Below, one piece after another: positions 25,134-33,952 of a DNA stretch of 64,000 nucleotides. The position numbers and the translations under genes were made by a program. The notes under the pieces are model-generated. The model worked only from the letters and a program-made list of their open reading frames with translations. It searched no databases and was not told the DNA's origin. Source of the stretch: DATEOR01 sp035698665 (GTDB lineage: Bacteria > Actinomycetota > Thermoleophilia > Gaiellales > Gaiellaceae); NCBI GenBank assembly GCA_035698665.1, contig DASSBN010000078.1:3298-67297 (forward strand), written 5' to 3'. Each line of letters begins with the position of its first letter. Position 1 is the first letter of the stretch.

Positions 25134-25445
25134 CTAGACGCGCACCTTCACGACGCCGTCCTCGACGAAGACCTCGAAGGTCTCCACAGGCAGATACGCG
25201 GGGAGGCTGAGTGGCCGCCCGGTTCGCACATCGAACTCGGATCCGTGCCGCGGGCAGATCGCCACTCCCGCCTCGACGTCGAAGTCGCCTTCCGCGAGCG
25301 GGCCGTCGTCGTGCGAGCAGCGGTCCTCGATCGCGAAGTACTCGCCGTTCAGGTTGTAGACGCCGATCGCGAGCTCGCCCGCGCGGACGATCTTCACCTC
25401 CCCGGGCGGCAGCTCCTCGACCGGGCCGACGGTCAGCTCTCCCAC
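25134..25445 (-). CDS. Rieske [2Fe-2S] ferredoxin-like protein
   Basis: 103 residues, one Rieske domain. The cluster ligands are CSH (about 43-45) and CPRHG (about 62-66), with a beta-stranded fold around them; spacing fits ferredoxin subunits of nonheme-iron oxygenases and the stand-alone NirD-like proteins found at the end of actinobacterial suf operons. It may pass electrons or serve as an acceptor of clusters; no oxygenase gene is near. GTG start at 25445, five bases downstream of sufU, last gene of the suf operon. Confidence 0.87.
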   Translation of the reverse strand: MGELTVGPVEELPPGEVKIVRAGELAIGVYNLNGEYFAIEDRCSHDDGPLAEGDFDVEAGVAICPRHGSEFDVRTGRPLSLPAYLPVETFEVFVEDGVVKVRV

Positions 25446-25449
25446 AGTC

Positions 25450-25884
25450 CTACTTGAGCTCGAGGTCCTGGGCCAGGCCCGCCCACTCCTCGGGGAGCGC
25501 AGTGCCCTTGCCCTTGTGCAGCGCGAGCTTCAGGACTCCCAGGCCGAGCAGCGCGCACTTGAGCCGCACCGGCGTCAGCGGAATCCCGACCTCCTCGAGG
25601 AGCTCTTCCTTCGACATGCCGGCGACTTCCTCCGCGGTGCGGCCCTTGACCATCTCCATGAGCATCGAGGTGGACGCCTGGCTGATCGCGCAGCCACGGC
25701 CGCGGAACTTGACGTCCTCGATCTTGTCCCCGTCGAAGCTGACGAAGATCGAGACCTCGTCGCCGCAGAGCGGGTTCTGCCCCTCCGCCTCGACGTCGGC
25801 GCCCTCGATCACCCCGTGGCCGCGCGGGTTCTTGTAGTGGTCGAGGATGACCTCGCGATACAGGCTTTCGAGCTCGTTGCTCAT
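25450..25884 (-). CDS. sufU: SufU/IscU-type Fe-S assembly and sulfur-acceptor protein
   Basis: 144 residues. The three conserved cysteines stand in NPLCGDEV, GRGCAISQAS and RLKCALLGL, with the Asp after the first Cys; the 18-21 residue insert between the second and third Cys marks SufU rather than IscU. In Gram-positives SufU is a zinc-dependent partner that takes persulfide sulfur from SufS. ATG at 25884 overlaps the 3' end of sufS (4 bases). Transcribed last but one in sufC-B-D-S-U-Rieske. Confidence 0.9.
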   Translation of the reverse strand: MSNELESLYREVILDHYKNPRGHGVIEGADVEAEGQNPLCGDEVSIFVSFDGDKIEDVKFRGRGCAISQASTSMLMEMVKGRTAEEVAGMSKEELLEEVGIPLTPVRLKCALLGLGVLKLALHKGKGTALPEEWAGLAQDLELK

Positions 25885-27125
25885 GAGAACACCTTACGCG
25901 CCTTCTCGATACCACGAACGAGGCGATCGATCTCCTCCGGAACCGTGTAGAGGTAGAAGCTCGCCCGCGTGGTAGCCGGGACGCCGAGCTTGGCCATGAG
26001 CGGCTGGTTGCAATGGTGACCGGCGCGGACGGCGACCCCCTCCCAGTCGAGGACCTGGGCCACATCGTGCGGATGGGCGCCCTCGACCTCGAAGGAGACG
26101 ATCCCCGCGCGTCGGTCGGCCGGAGGCCCGAAGACACGCACGCCTTCGAGCGCCTCGAGCTTCGGCAGCGCGTAGTCGAGCAGGTCGCGCTCGTGGCGCT
26201 CGATGGCTTCGAGGCCGATCCCGTCCAGGTAGTCGATCGCGGCACCGAGCCCGACGGCCTCCGCGATCGGCGCCGTGCCGGCCTCGAACTTGTGCGGCAG
26301 CTCGTTCCAGGTCGTCCGCTCGATCGTGACCTTGCGGATCATGTGGCCGCCGAGCTCGAACGGCGACATCGCCTCGAGATGCTCGGCCTTCCCCCAGAGG
26401 ACGCCGATTCCGGTCGGCGCGCACATCTTGTGCCCCGTGAAGGCGTAGAAGTCGGCGCCGATCGCCTGCACGTCCACCCCGCGGTGCGGGACGGCCTGGG
26501 CGCCGTCCACGACGACGATCGCGCCTTGCTCGTGACCCCACGCGACGAGGCGCTCGACCGGGTTGACCGTGCCGAGAGAGTTCGAGACATGAGCGCACGC
26601 GAGCACCTTGACGTTCCCGCGTGCAGCGAGGGCGTCCAGCTCGTCCAGCTGCAACTCGCCTGCCTCATCGACCGGGAGGACCGCGAAGTCCGCTCCCGTG
26701 CGGCCGGCGACGTATTGCCAGGGGACGAAGTTGGAGTGGTGCTCCATCTCGGTCGCGACGACGAGGTCCCCCGGGCCGAGGTTGTCGAGACCCCAGCCGT
26801 ACGCGACGACGTTGATCGCCGCCGTAACGTTGTGCGTGAAGACGACCTCGCGCGTCGATTCGGCGTTCACGAAGGCGCGCGCCTTCTCGCGGGCTCCCTC
26901 GTAGGCCTCCGTCGCCCGCTCGCCGAGGTCGTAGACGCCGCGGTGGATGTTCGCGTACGAGGTCTCGTAGAAGCGCGTCATGGCATCCAGCACCGCGCGC
27001 GGCTTCTGCGCCGATGCGGCCGTGTCGAGGTAGGCGAGCGGCTGGTCGTGGATCAGCTGCTCGAAGATCGGGAAGTCCTCGCGCAGCTTGTGCGCATCGA
27101 GCTTCGGCGTGGTGCTTACAGCCAC
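25881..27125 (-). CDS. sufS: Cysteine desulfurase SufS
   Basis: 414 residues, PLP class V. Removes sulfur from cysteine as enzyme persulfide. Seen: HRGVYDLGERAT, FTHNVTAAINVVAYGW, DGAQAVPH, the PLP Lys in FTGHKMCAPTGIGVLWG and the reactive Cys in RAGHHCNQPL. The short linker and RAGHHC context are those of group II (SufS) enzymes. GTG at 27125 follows sufD by 19 bases. Substrates are passed to SufU encoded next. Confidence 0.93.
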   Translation of the reverse strand: MAVSTTPKLDAHKLREDFPIFEQLIHDQPLAYLDTAASAQKPRAVLDAMTRFYETSYANIHRGVYDLGERATEAYEGAREKARAFVNAESTREVVFTHNVTAAINVVAYGWGLDNLGPGDLVVATEMEHHSNFVPWQYVAGRTGADFAVLPVDEAGELQLDELDALAARGNVKVLACAHVSNSLGTVNPVERLVAWGHEQGAIVVVDGAQAVPHRGVDVQAIGADFYAFTGHKMCAPTGIGVLWGKAEHLEAMSPFELGGHMIRKVTIERTTWNELPHKFEAGTAPIAEAVGLGAAIDYLDGIGLEAIERHERDLLDYALPKLEALEGVRVFGPPADRRAGIVSFEVEGAHPHDVAQVLDWEGVAVRAGHHCNQPLMAKLGVPATTRASFYLYTVPEEIDRLVRGIEKARKVFS

Positions 27126-27144
27126 ACGCTCATGGTACCGGCGG

Positions 27145-28308
27145 CTATTCGGGGATCCGGGCTTCGAGCGCGGTCTGCAAGGCGTCCCGAACCGGCTCGA
27201 ACTCGATCCGGTCGAAGATCTCCTGGTAGAAGCCGCGCACGATCAGGCGCTCGGCCTCGCCGCGGGAGAGCCCGCGGGCCATGCAGTAGAAAAGCTCGTC
27301 GCGGTCGACCTGGCTGACCGTCGCGCCGTGCGTGCAGCGAACGTCGTTCGCCTGGATCTCGAGCCCGGGGATCGAGTCCGCATGCGCCTGGTCGGAGAGC
27401 AAAAGATTGCGGTTCTCCTGGTACGCGTTCGTCTTCTGCGCGTCCTCGGCGACGCGGATCATCCCGCGCCACACCGCGGTGGCGTGGTCGCGCAACGCGC
27501 CCTTGAAGGCGAAGTCCGAGGTGGTCGACGGCGCGAGGTGCGCCTGCAGCGTGTCGTAGTCGAGATGCTGGTCGCCGTCCGCGAAGTAGGCGCCGGTCAC
27601 CCGCGAGGTCGCGCCCTGGCCGGCGAGGTCGTTCTCGATCCGCACCTTGCCCTTCTTCGAGCCGAAGCCGCCGGCAACCCAGTCGAGCTCGGCATCGCGC
27701 TCGACGCGGGCCCGGTGCGAGGCGAAGTGCCACGTCTCGGGCGACAGGCTCTGGATCGAGACGTACTCGAGCTTGGCGCCCTGCTCGACGAAGAGCTCCG
27801 TCACCGCATTGGAGTAGGCGGCGAGACCGGGCTTCTCCGAGACGTACTCCTCGATGAAGCTCGCACGGCTTCCCTCCTCGGCGACGACCAGCAGGCGCCA
27901 GAAGAGCGCGCCGCCGTCGACCGAGTTGACGATGCGGACGTAGAGGGGCCTCTCCAGCTCGACGCCCTTCGGCACCCGCACGAGCAGTCCGTTCTTCCAC
28001 TGAGCGGCATTGTGCGCAGCGAATTTCTCGTCCGCCCCGACCAGCGTCCCCAGGAGCTTGTCGTCGCCGAGCGGCTCGAAAACCACGCCCTCCGGCGCGC
28101 GCTCGATCTCGATGCCGCCCTCGCTGACGTGCGCAATTGCGGCGGCGTCGACGTCGAGCATGCCGCTCGCCCGCTCGACGCTCGTCGCCCCGTTCGCCGT
28201 GAAGGCCGCGGGATCGAATCCGCGCAGGTCGGTGAAGCGCCAGTGCTCGTCCGTCGTGCTGGGAAGGGGGAGCGCTTCGTAGCGCTCCAGCGCCGCCGTT
28301 CTAGCCAA
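27145..28308 (-). CDS. sufD: Fe-S scaffold subunit SufD
   Basis: 387 residues. Right-handed beta-helix core of the SufBD family; C-terminal end LSRGEAERLIVRGFYQEIFDRIE is the family signature and the conserved His stands in CTHGATVSQVD. Forms the SufBCD complex with SufB and SufC, where it helps bring in iron. The start is TTG at 28308, lying inside the 3' end of sufB (8-base overlap), so it is translationally coupled. Confidence 0.9.
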   Translation of the reverse strand: MARTAALERYEALPLPSTTDEHWRFTDLRGFDPAAFTANGATSVERASGMLDVDAAAIAHVSEGGIEIERAPEGVVFEPLGDDKLLGTLVGADEKFAAHNAAQWKNGLLVRVPKGVELERPLYVRIVNSVDGGALFWRLLVVAEEGSRASFIEEYVSEKPGLAAYSNAVTELFVEQGAKLEYVSIQSLSPETWHFASHRARVERDAELDWVAGGFGSKKGKVRIENDLAGQGATSRVTGAYFADGDQHLDYDTLQAHLAPSTTSDFAFKGALRDHATAVWRGMIRVAEDAQKTNAYQENRNLLLSDQAHADSIPGLEIQANDVRCTHGATVSQVDRDELFYCMARGLSRGEAERLIVRGFYQEIFDRIEFEPVRDALQTALEARIPE

Positions 28309-29713
28309 CCGATCCTTCCATCTGCAGCTGGATCAGCCGGTTCATCTCGACCGCGTACTCGAGCGGCAGCTCCTTCGTGATCGGCTCGACGAAGCCGGAG
28401 ACGATCATCGCCGCCGCCTCATGCTCGGGAATCCCGCGGCTCATCAGGTAGAAGAGCTGCTCCTCGCCGATCTTCGAGACCGTCGCCTCGTGGCCGATGT
28501 CGACCTTGTTCTCGTCGATGCGGATGTACGGATACGTGTCGGAGCGGGAGTCCTCGTCGAGGATGAGCGCGTCGCAGACGACCTTCGACTTGGAGCCGTG
28601 CGCGCCCTTGGCCACCTCGAGCAGCCCGCGGTAGCTCGCGCGCCCGCCGTCCTTCGAGATCGACTTGGACGTGATCACGGAGGTGGTGTTCGGCGCCACG
28701 TGGACGCACTTGCCGCCCGCGTCCTGGTGCTGCCCCTCGCCCGCGAAGGCGATCGAGAGCACCTCGCCGTGGGCGCCCTCGCCCATCAACCAGATGGCCG
28801 GGTACTTCATCGTCAGCTTCGAGCCCAGGTTCCCGTCCACCCACTCCATGGTGGCGTTCTCGTACGCGACCGCGCGCTTCGTGACGAGGTTGTAGACGTT
28901 CTGCGACCAGTTCTGGATGGTCGTGTAGCGACAGCGCCCACCCGGCTTGACGATGATCTCGACGACAGCCGAGTGGAGCGAGTCGGTCGTGTAGATCGGG
29001 GCGGTGCAGCCCTCGACGTAGTGCACGTAGGCGTCCTCGTCGACGATGATCAGCGTGCGCTCGAACTGGCCCATGTTCTCCGCGTTGATGCGGAAATAGG
29101 CCTGGAGCGGCATCTCGATCTTGACGCCGGGCGGCACGTAGATGAACGAGCCGCCGGACCAGACGGCCGAGTTCAGCGCCGCAAACTTGTTGTCGTTCGC
29201 CGGGATGACGGTGCCGAAGTACTCCTTGACGAGCTCCTCGTGCTCCCGCAGGCCGGAGTCCATGTCGAGGAAGAGGACGCCCTGGCTCTCGAGGTCCTCC
29301 TTGAGCTTGTGGTAGACGACCTCGGACTCGTACTGCGCGCCGACGCCGGCGAGGTACTTCTTCTCGGCCTCGGGGATGCCCAGGCGGTCCCACGTGTTCT
29401 TGATGTCGGCCGGCAGGTCTTCCCAGGAATTCGCCTGCTTCTCGGTCGGCCGGATGTAGTAGTACATGTTCTCGAAGTCGATCTCGTCGAGCTTGCCGCC
29501 CCACTCCGGAAGCGGACGGGCGCGGAAGTACTCGAGCGCCTTCAAGCGCCGCTGGCGCATCCAGTCAGGCTCGTTCTTGTGCTCCGAGATCATCGCCACG
29601 ACCTCGGGGTTCAGCCCGCGGCCGGACTTGAAGAAGTACTCCTCGGGATCGTGGAAGCCGTAGGCGTACTCGTTGCCGAGCTCCCTGACGACCTGTGTTT
29701 CGGACGTTGCCAT
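28301..29713 (-). CDS. sufB: Fe-S scaffold subunit SufB
   Basis: 470 residues, SufB length. VRELGNEYAYGFHDPEEYFFKSGRGLN start, beta-helix with EGCTAPIYTTDSLHSAVVEIIVKPG, VHVAPNTTSVITSKSISKDGGRASYRG, and the end LMSRGIPEHEAAAMIVSGF. It hosts the nascent cluster and takes sulfur from SufS/SufU. The ATG overlaps the TAA of sufC by one base (TAATG) and the end overlaps sufD. The segment is among the most conserved in the window. Confidence 0.95.
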   Translation of the reverse strand: MATSETQVVRELGNEYAYGFHDPEEYFFKSGRGLNPEVVAMISEHKNEPDWMRQRRLKALEYFRARPLPEWGGKLDEIDFENMYYYIRPTEKQANSWEDLPADIKNTWDRLGIPEAEKKYLAGVGAQYESEVVYHKLKEDLESQGVLFLDMDSGLREHEELVKEYFGTVIPANDNKFAALNSAVWSGGSFIYVPPGVKIEMPLQAYFRINAENMGQFERTLIIVDEDAYVHYVEGCTAPIYTTDSLHSAVVEIIVKPGGRCRYTTIQNWSQNVYNLVTKRAVAYENATMEWVDGNLGSKLTMKYPAIWLMGEGAHGEVLSIAFAGEGQHQDAGGKCVHVAPNTTSVITSKSISKDGGRASYRGLLEVAKGAHGSKSKVVCDALILDEDSRSDTYPYIRIDENKVDIGHEATVSKIGEEQLFYLMSRGIPEHEAAAMIVSGFVEPITKELPLEYAVEMNRLIQLQMEGSVG

Positions 29714-30492
29714 TACTCAACACCTCCGGCGGCGGCCGGCGTGAAGGCCTCATAGCCCTCGACCTCGAGCCTCTTTGCGAGCTCCGGTCCGCCTTCCTCC
29801 ACGATACGCCCGTCGACGAAGACGTGCACGAAGTCCGGCTTGATGTACTCGAGGATGCGCTGATAGTGCGTGATCACGAGGGCGCCCATGTCCGCGCCGA
29901 CGAGCTCTTTGACGCCGCCGGCAACGATGCGCAGAGCATCGATGTCGAGACCGGAGTCGGTCTCGTCGAGAACGGCGATCCGCGGCTTGAGCATCGCCAT
30001 CTGCAGGATCTCGACACGCTTCTTCTCGCCGCCCGAGAAGCCGTCGTTCAGATAACGGCCGGACATCTCCTTGGGCACCTTGAGCATCTCCATGGCCGCC
30101 GTCAGGTCCTTGCGGAACTCGGGGATCTTGACGGGGTCGTCCTCGCCGCCTGCCTTGGCCTTGCGAACCGCGTTGACCGCGGAGCGAAGGAAGCTTGCGA
30201 CCGTGACGCCCGGGACCGCATGCGGGTACTGGAAGGCGAGAAAGAGGCCGCGCTGCGCGCGCTCGTCCGCCCCCATGTCCACGACGCTCTCGCCGCCCAT
30301 GAGGATGTCGCCGCCGGTGATCTCGTAGGCGGGGTGTCCGGCGAGCGCGTAGGCAAGCGTGGACTTGCCCGAGCCGTTCGGGCCCATGATCGCGTGCACC
30401 TGGTTCGTGTCCACCTCGAGGTCGACTCCACGGACGATTTCCGTGCCATCCTCAGTGGCGACGTGCAGGTCTTTGATCTGGAGCAAAGCCAA
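29713..30492 (-). CDS. sufC: SufC ABC-type ATPase
   Basis: 259 residues. Walker A GPNGSGKSTLAYAL, Q-loop area, signature LNDGFSGGEKKRVEILQ, Walker B PRIAVLDETDSGLD with the SufC-typical D/E, and H-loop VITHYQ. It powers conformational change in SufBCD; there is no membrane domain. TTG 30492 is the first start; a second TTG at 30486 is possible. First gene of the operon, preceded by the CTACACTTGAG promoter-like string and GAAAGG. Confidence 0.94.
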   Translation of the reverse strand: MALLQIKDLHVATEDGTEIVRGVDLEVDTNQVHAIMGPNGSGKSTLAYALAGHPAYEITGGDILMGGESVVDMGADERAQRGLFLAFQYPHAVPGVTVASFLRSAVNAVRKAKAGGEDDPVKIPEFRKDLTAAMEMLKVPKEMSGRYLNDGFSGGEKKRVEILQMAMLKPRIAVLDETDSGLDIDALRIVAGGVKELVGADMGALVITHYQRILEYIKPDFVHVFVDGRIVEEGGPELAKRLEVEGYEAFTPAAAGGVE

Positions 30493-30553
30493 GTTCGTGA
30501 CAGCCTTTCACTAGGGCGCACCTAGCCCAGAGCCAGGCGCTTGTGACACCTCA

Positions 30554-30559
30554 AGTGTA
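30554..30559 (-). promoter_or_regulatory. Candidate -10 element of the suf operon
   Basis: TACACT on the minus strand within CTACACTTGAG (30550-30560), the same 11 bases seen before glnA. The leader would be about 55 bases. No SufR or IscR gene is present in the window, so control may come from elsewhere. The rest of the 30493-30609 gap shows nothing else. Confidence 0.4.
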
Positions 30560-30609
30560 GCGATTCACCCTCGGTGTCCCCTTCGTAGGCACCGTGCTAC
30601 CATCGATGC

Positions 30610-30858
30610 ATGGGTCCCCTGGGATGGCCTGAGATAATCATCATCCTCGTCGTGCTGCTCCTTCTCTTCGGAGCCAAGCGCCTGCCGGAGATGGGACGCT
30701 CCCTGGGACGCGGCATGCGGGAGTTCAAGGACGCGGTCACCACGAGCGAGCCGGAGCAGAAGGAAGTCACCACCGCCCCGACGCCGGCCACGCCCGTGAC
30801 GCAGGCCTCGACGACCGAGGCTCAGCCGCAGCCGCAGCCGAAGAGCGAGAACGCCTAG
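30610..30858 (+). CDS. tatA: TatA: twin-arginine translocase pore subunit
   Basis: 82 residues: N-terminal transmembrane helix (about 6-22, PEIIIILVVLLLLFG), the hinge AKRLPEMGRSLGRGMREFKDAV forming the amphipathic helix, and a variable Pro/Gln-rich tail. Forms the pore for folded proteins with TatC, encoded 9 bases downstream. In this compact operon it probably also fills the TatB role, since no tatB is seen. The suf operon is divergent. Confidence 0.93.
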   Translation: MGPLGWPEIIIILVVLLLLFGAKRLPEMGRSLGRGMREFKDAVTTSEPEQKEVTTAPTPATPVTQASTTEAQPQPQPKSENA

Positions 30859-30867
30859 CCCACGGCC

Positions 30868-31650
30868 ATGGCGCGGCTCCCGCGTCGTCTGAAGCACGAG
30901 GACAGCGTCACGCTCGTCGAGCACCTCGACGAGTTTCGCTCGCGCCTCATCGTCTCGATCATCGCCGTGATCGTCGCGTTCGTCGGCGCCTACGTCTTCA
31001 ACGACGACATCCTCCGCTGGTTGGCGCAGCCCCTGCCGGAGGCGCGCGACGGGCAGCTCGTCACCTTCGGCGTCACGGAGCCGTTCTTCACGACGGTCAA
31101 GGTCGTCTTCATCGCGGCGATCGCGCTCTCGCTCCCGGTCGTCCTCTGGCAGCTCTGGAGCTTTCTCGCCCCGGCCTTCGAGGAGAACGCCCAGCGGCTG
31201 GTCGCCGTCTTCGTCCTCATCGCCACGGTTCTCTTCGCCGGAGGCGTGGCGTTCGGCTACTACATCGTGCTCCCGCGCGCGCTCGGTTTTCTCACGACCT
31301 ACAACGACGAGTTCTTCAACATCCAGATTCGCGCGAGCTACTACTACTCGTTCGTCGCGTACACGCTCCTCGCCATCGGCCTCGTCTTCATCCTGCCGAT
31401 CTTCGTTCTCGCCCTCGTGCGGCTCGGTGTCCTCACCTCGGACGCTCTGCGCCGCAATCGCCGTATCGGCATCGCGATCGTGATCATCGGCGCGGCTCTC
31501 CTGCCCACGGTCGATCCGGTCTCGCTCGTCTTCGAGACGATCCCGCTCCTGATCCTCTACGAGGGCTCGATCTGGGCCGCGGTCTACTTCGAGAAGCGCT
31601 GGCGAGCGGCCGGGCTGATCGGCGCGCCGCTGATCGCCGACCAGTCGTAG
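30868..31650 (+). CDS. tatC: TatC: twin-arginine signal receptor
   Basis: 260 residues, six transmembrane helices. HLDEFRSRLIVSI at the start is the TatC signature, and the polar E/F sites in the first loops and the AFEENAQR region are typical. It binds the twin-arginine signal peptide and nucleates the TatA pore. Candidate Tat substrates in the window include Rieske-like and oxidase-related proteins, but no clear RRxFLK signal is seen here. Its last 67 bases overlap the convergent adenosine deaminase gene. Confidence 0.93.
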   Translation: MARLPRRLKHEDSVTLVEHLDEFRSRLIVSIIAVIVAFVGAYVFNDDILRWLAQPLPEARDGQLVTFGVTEPFFTTVKVVFIAAIALSLPVVLWQLWSFLAPAFEENAQRLVAVFVLIATVLFAGGVAFGYYIVLPRALGFLTTYNDEFFNIQIRASYYYSFVAYTLLAIGLVFILPIFVLALVRLGVLTSDALRRNRRIGIAIVIIGAALLPTVDPVSLVFETIPLLILYEGSIWAAVYFEKRWRAAGLIGAPLIADQS

Positions 31651-32639
31651 GCCTCGCCGATCTCCCGTAGGCGGGCCCGCGTCTCGTCGCTGCAGAGCGC
31701 GCCCTCGACGCCCGCCTGGTAGAGGGCCTCCGGGTCCATTCCCAGCGAGAGCACGGCGTCGTATTCGCGGGTCAGATCGGTGTCGAACATCTCGGGGTCG
31801 TCCGTCGAGACCGTGCACGGGATCCCGGCGGCCACGAGCTCGGGGAGCGGATGCTCGTCCAGCGAGGGGACGACACCTGTGCGCAGGTTCGAGAGGGGCG
31901 TGACGTCAAGCACGACCCGCCGGTCCGCGAGCTCCTCGAGCAGGGCGGAATCCTCCACGGCGCGGATGCCGTGGCGAATCCGGTCGGGATGCAGGCAGTC
32001 GAGCGCACCGCGGATCGACGCCGGGCCGACGACCTCGCCGGCGTGTGGCACCGAGCCGAAGCCCTCCTCCTGCACGAGCGCGAAGACATCCGTGAACTTC
32101 TCCGGCGGGTAGGGCGCCTCCTCGCCGCCGAGCCCGATGCCGACGATGCCGCGTTCCCTGTACTTGGTCGCCCGGCGAACGAGCTCGAACCCGTCCTCCA
32201 CCGGCGCGCCGCGCGTGACGTCGGGGGTGAGGAGCACCTCGACGCCGTGGAGCTCCCGCGCCTCCTGGGCACCGTCGCAATAGCCGGAGAAGAGGTCGTC
32301 CCAGGAGACGCCGCGCCACGTGCGCTCGATCGGCGAGAAGATCCCCTCGACGTAGACCGCTCCGTGCCGTTTCGCCTCCGCCGCGTAGTCGACGACCACT
32401 TGGCGGAAGTCGTCGGCGGTCTGGAGCGCGTTCGTCGTCAGGATCCAGACCTCGATGAAGTGGTCGAAGTCCCGGTAGCGGTAGAGCTCGCGGATGCCCT
32501 GGACGGTGTCGGCGGGGAGGACGAAGTCGTTGCGGCGCGCGATCTCGAGAAGCGTCTCGGGGCGCACGGTCGCCTCGAGGTGGACGTGGAGCTCGATCTT
32601 AGGGAAGGGGTGAGCGGAGATTTTCTCGGTATCCTCCAC
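31584..32639 (-). CDS. add: Adenosine deaminase family protein
   Basis: About 351 residues, metal-dependent TIM-barrel hydrolase converting adenosine (or a relative) to inosine. Zinc ligands and acid-base residues are seen: KIELHVHLE, HAGE (with the catalytic Glu) and STDDPEMF. The second half includes RIRHGIRAVED and CLHPDR. The start is uncertain: GTG 32639 begins 10 residues before the metal motif; an in-frame ATG at 32678 lies in the shared divergent leader. Its stop sits inside the end of tatC, an overlap of 67 bases, larger than at other junctions. AMP-deaminase-like use is possible. Confidence 0.88.
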   Translation of the reverse strand: MEDTEKISAHPFPKIELHVHLEATVRPETLLEIARRNDFVLPADTVQGIRELYRYRDFDHFIEVWILTTNALQTADDFRQVVVDYAAEAKRHGAVYVEGIFSPIERTWRGVSWDDLFSGYCDGAQEARELHGVEVLLTPDVTRGAPVEDGFELVRRATKYRERGIVGIGLGGEEAPYPPEKFTDVFALVQEEGFGSVPHAGEVVGPASIRGALDCLHPDRIRHGIRAVEDSALLEELADRRVVLDVTPLSNLRTGVVPSLDEHPLPELVAAGIPCTVSTDDPEMFDTDLTREYDAVLSLGMDPEALYQAGVEGALCSDETRARLREIGEAYDWSAISGAPISPAARQRFSK

Positions 32640-32696
32640 AGTCGCGGAGCGTACAGCGTCGCCCGCCCCCCGAAGCATCAAGGAGGATCCCACCGC

Positions 32697-33551
32697 ATGG
32701 CCCGAGCCCAGGCACAGCGCCGCAAGACATCGCGCACGCGCGCGCGCCGCAGTGCCTCGAGCGCCGAAGACCTGATGTTCTTCCCCAAGCTTCGCCGCAA
32801 GGCGAAGTGGGTCTTCCTCCTCCTCGCGATCGCGTTCGCCCTCGGCTTCGTCGCTTTCGGGGTCGGCACCGGCGTCGGCGGAACGAGCATCGGCGACGTC
32901 CTGCGCGACATCTTCTCGGGCTCGAGCGGGGGCCAGGACCTCGACTCCCTGAAGGAGGATGCGGCCAAGAATCCCAAGGACGCGAACGCGCAGATCGCGT
33001 ATGCGAACGGCCTGCAGACGGCAGGCCAGACGACCGCGGCGATCGCGGTCCTGCAGAAGTACACGACCGCGAACCCGAAGGACGCAACGGCGCTGCAGCA
33101 GCTCGCCGCCCTCTGGGGCGCGGCCGCCACCAAGGCGCGGAACGAGGCGCAACAGGCGCAGATCGTCGCGGCGCAGGCGTCCGCGGCGCAGCCACAGGCA
33201 CCTACGGACTCGCCCTTCCTCCAGCAAGTACAGGGGAACAAGATCGCGGAGGTCATCTCGACGGACGCGAACAACCGCGCCTCGGCGGCGAACCTCCGCG
33301 CCCAGAACGCCTACCGCGAGGCGGCCAAGGTCTACCAGGACCTCACCCTCCTCACACCAAACGATCCGAGCGTCTTCCTCCAGCTCGGCGTGGCCTCGCA
33401 GAGCGCCAACGACATCGAGGCGGCGATCGCCGCGTACCGGCAGTTCCTCGCGCTCGCCCCGGACGATGCGAGCGCTCCGCTCGTCAAGCAGCAGCTGAAG
33501 ATTCTCGCCGCGCAGCAGAAGGCAGGTTCCTCGTTGCTGCCAAGCGGTTAA
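32697..33551 (+). CDS. Membrane-anchored TPR-repeat protein
   Basis: 284 residues. A basic N-terminus (RKTSRTRARR) precedes one transmembrane helix (about 38-58), then two to four TPR-like helical hairpins: NAQIAYANGLQTAGQTTAAIAVLQKY, DATALQQLAALWGAAATKA, VFLQLGVASQSANDIEAAIAAYRQFL. The middle is Ala/Gln-rich. No catalytic motif. AGGAGG lies about 10 bases before ATG 32697. It leads a run with the STAS and cytochrome genes, and is divergent from adenosine deaminase. TPR proteins usually hold other proteins together; its partner is unknown. Confidence 0.8.
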   Translation: MARAQAQRRKTSRTRARRSASSAEDLMFFPKLRRKAKWVFLLLAIAFALGFVAFGVGTGVGGTSIGDVLRDIFSGSSGGQDLDSLKEDAAKNPKDANAQIAYANGLQTAGQTTAAIAVLQKYTTANPKDATALQQLAALWGAAATKARNEAQQAQIVAAQASAAQPQAPTDSPFLQQVQGNKIAEVISTDANNRASAANLRAQNAYREAAKVYQDLTLLTPNDPSVFLQLGVASQSANDIEAAIAAYRQFLALAPDDASAPLVKQQLKILAAQQKAGSSLLPSG

Positions 33552-33583
33552 GCTCCACCTGCTCGAACGACCCAAGGGGACAC

Positions 33584-33949
33584 ATGAACTTCGACATCAA
33601 GACCGAAGAGCTCGCCAACGACGCGTACGTCATCGCCCTGACGGGAGAGGTCGACCTCTACACCGCGCCGGAGTTCAAGCAGCAGCTGCTTGAAGTGATC
33701 GGCCAGGGCGCCAAGGAGGTCGTCGTCGACTTCTCCGACACCACCTTCATCGACTCGACCACGCTCGGAGTGCTCGTCGGAGGCGTCAAGCGCCTGCGCC
33801 CGAACGGGGGAAGGCTCTCGCTCGTCTGCAACGACCGGAACATCACGAAGATCTTCGAGATCACGGGCCTGAACAAGGTCTTCCCCATCTACGAGTCGCG
33901 TGCCGAGGCCGTGGAGAGCGTCGGCCAGGAGGCACAGGCCCAGACGTAG
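33584..33949 (+). CDS. STAS-domain anti-sigma factor antagonist-like protein
   Basis: 121 residues, one STAS domain: strand YVIALTGEVDLYTAPEF, strand EVVVDFSDTTFIDSTTLGVLVGG and RLSLVCNDRNITKIF. Ser58 in FIDSTTLG matches the phosphorylatable Ser of SpoIIAA and RsbV, where phosphorylation by an anti-sigma kinase blocks release of the sigma factor. No anti-sigma or sigma gene is next to it, so its partner is elsewhere. Preceded by AAGGGGA; 32 bases after the TPR gene. Confidence 0.85.
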   Translation: MNFDIKTEELANDAYVIALTGEVDLYTAPEFKQQLLEVIGQGAKEVVVDFSDTTFIDSTTLGVLVGGVKRLRPNGGRLSLVCNDRNITKIFEITGLNKVFPIYESRAEAVESVGQEAQAQT

Positions 33950-33952
33950 CTT

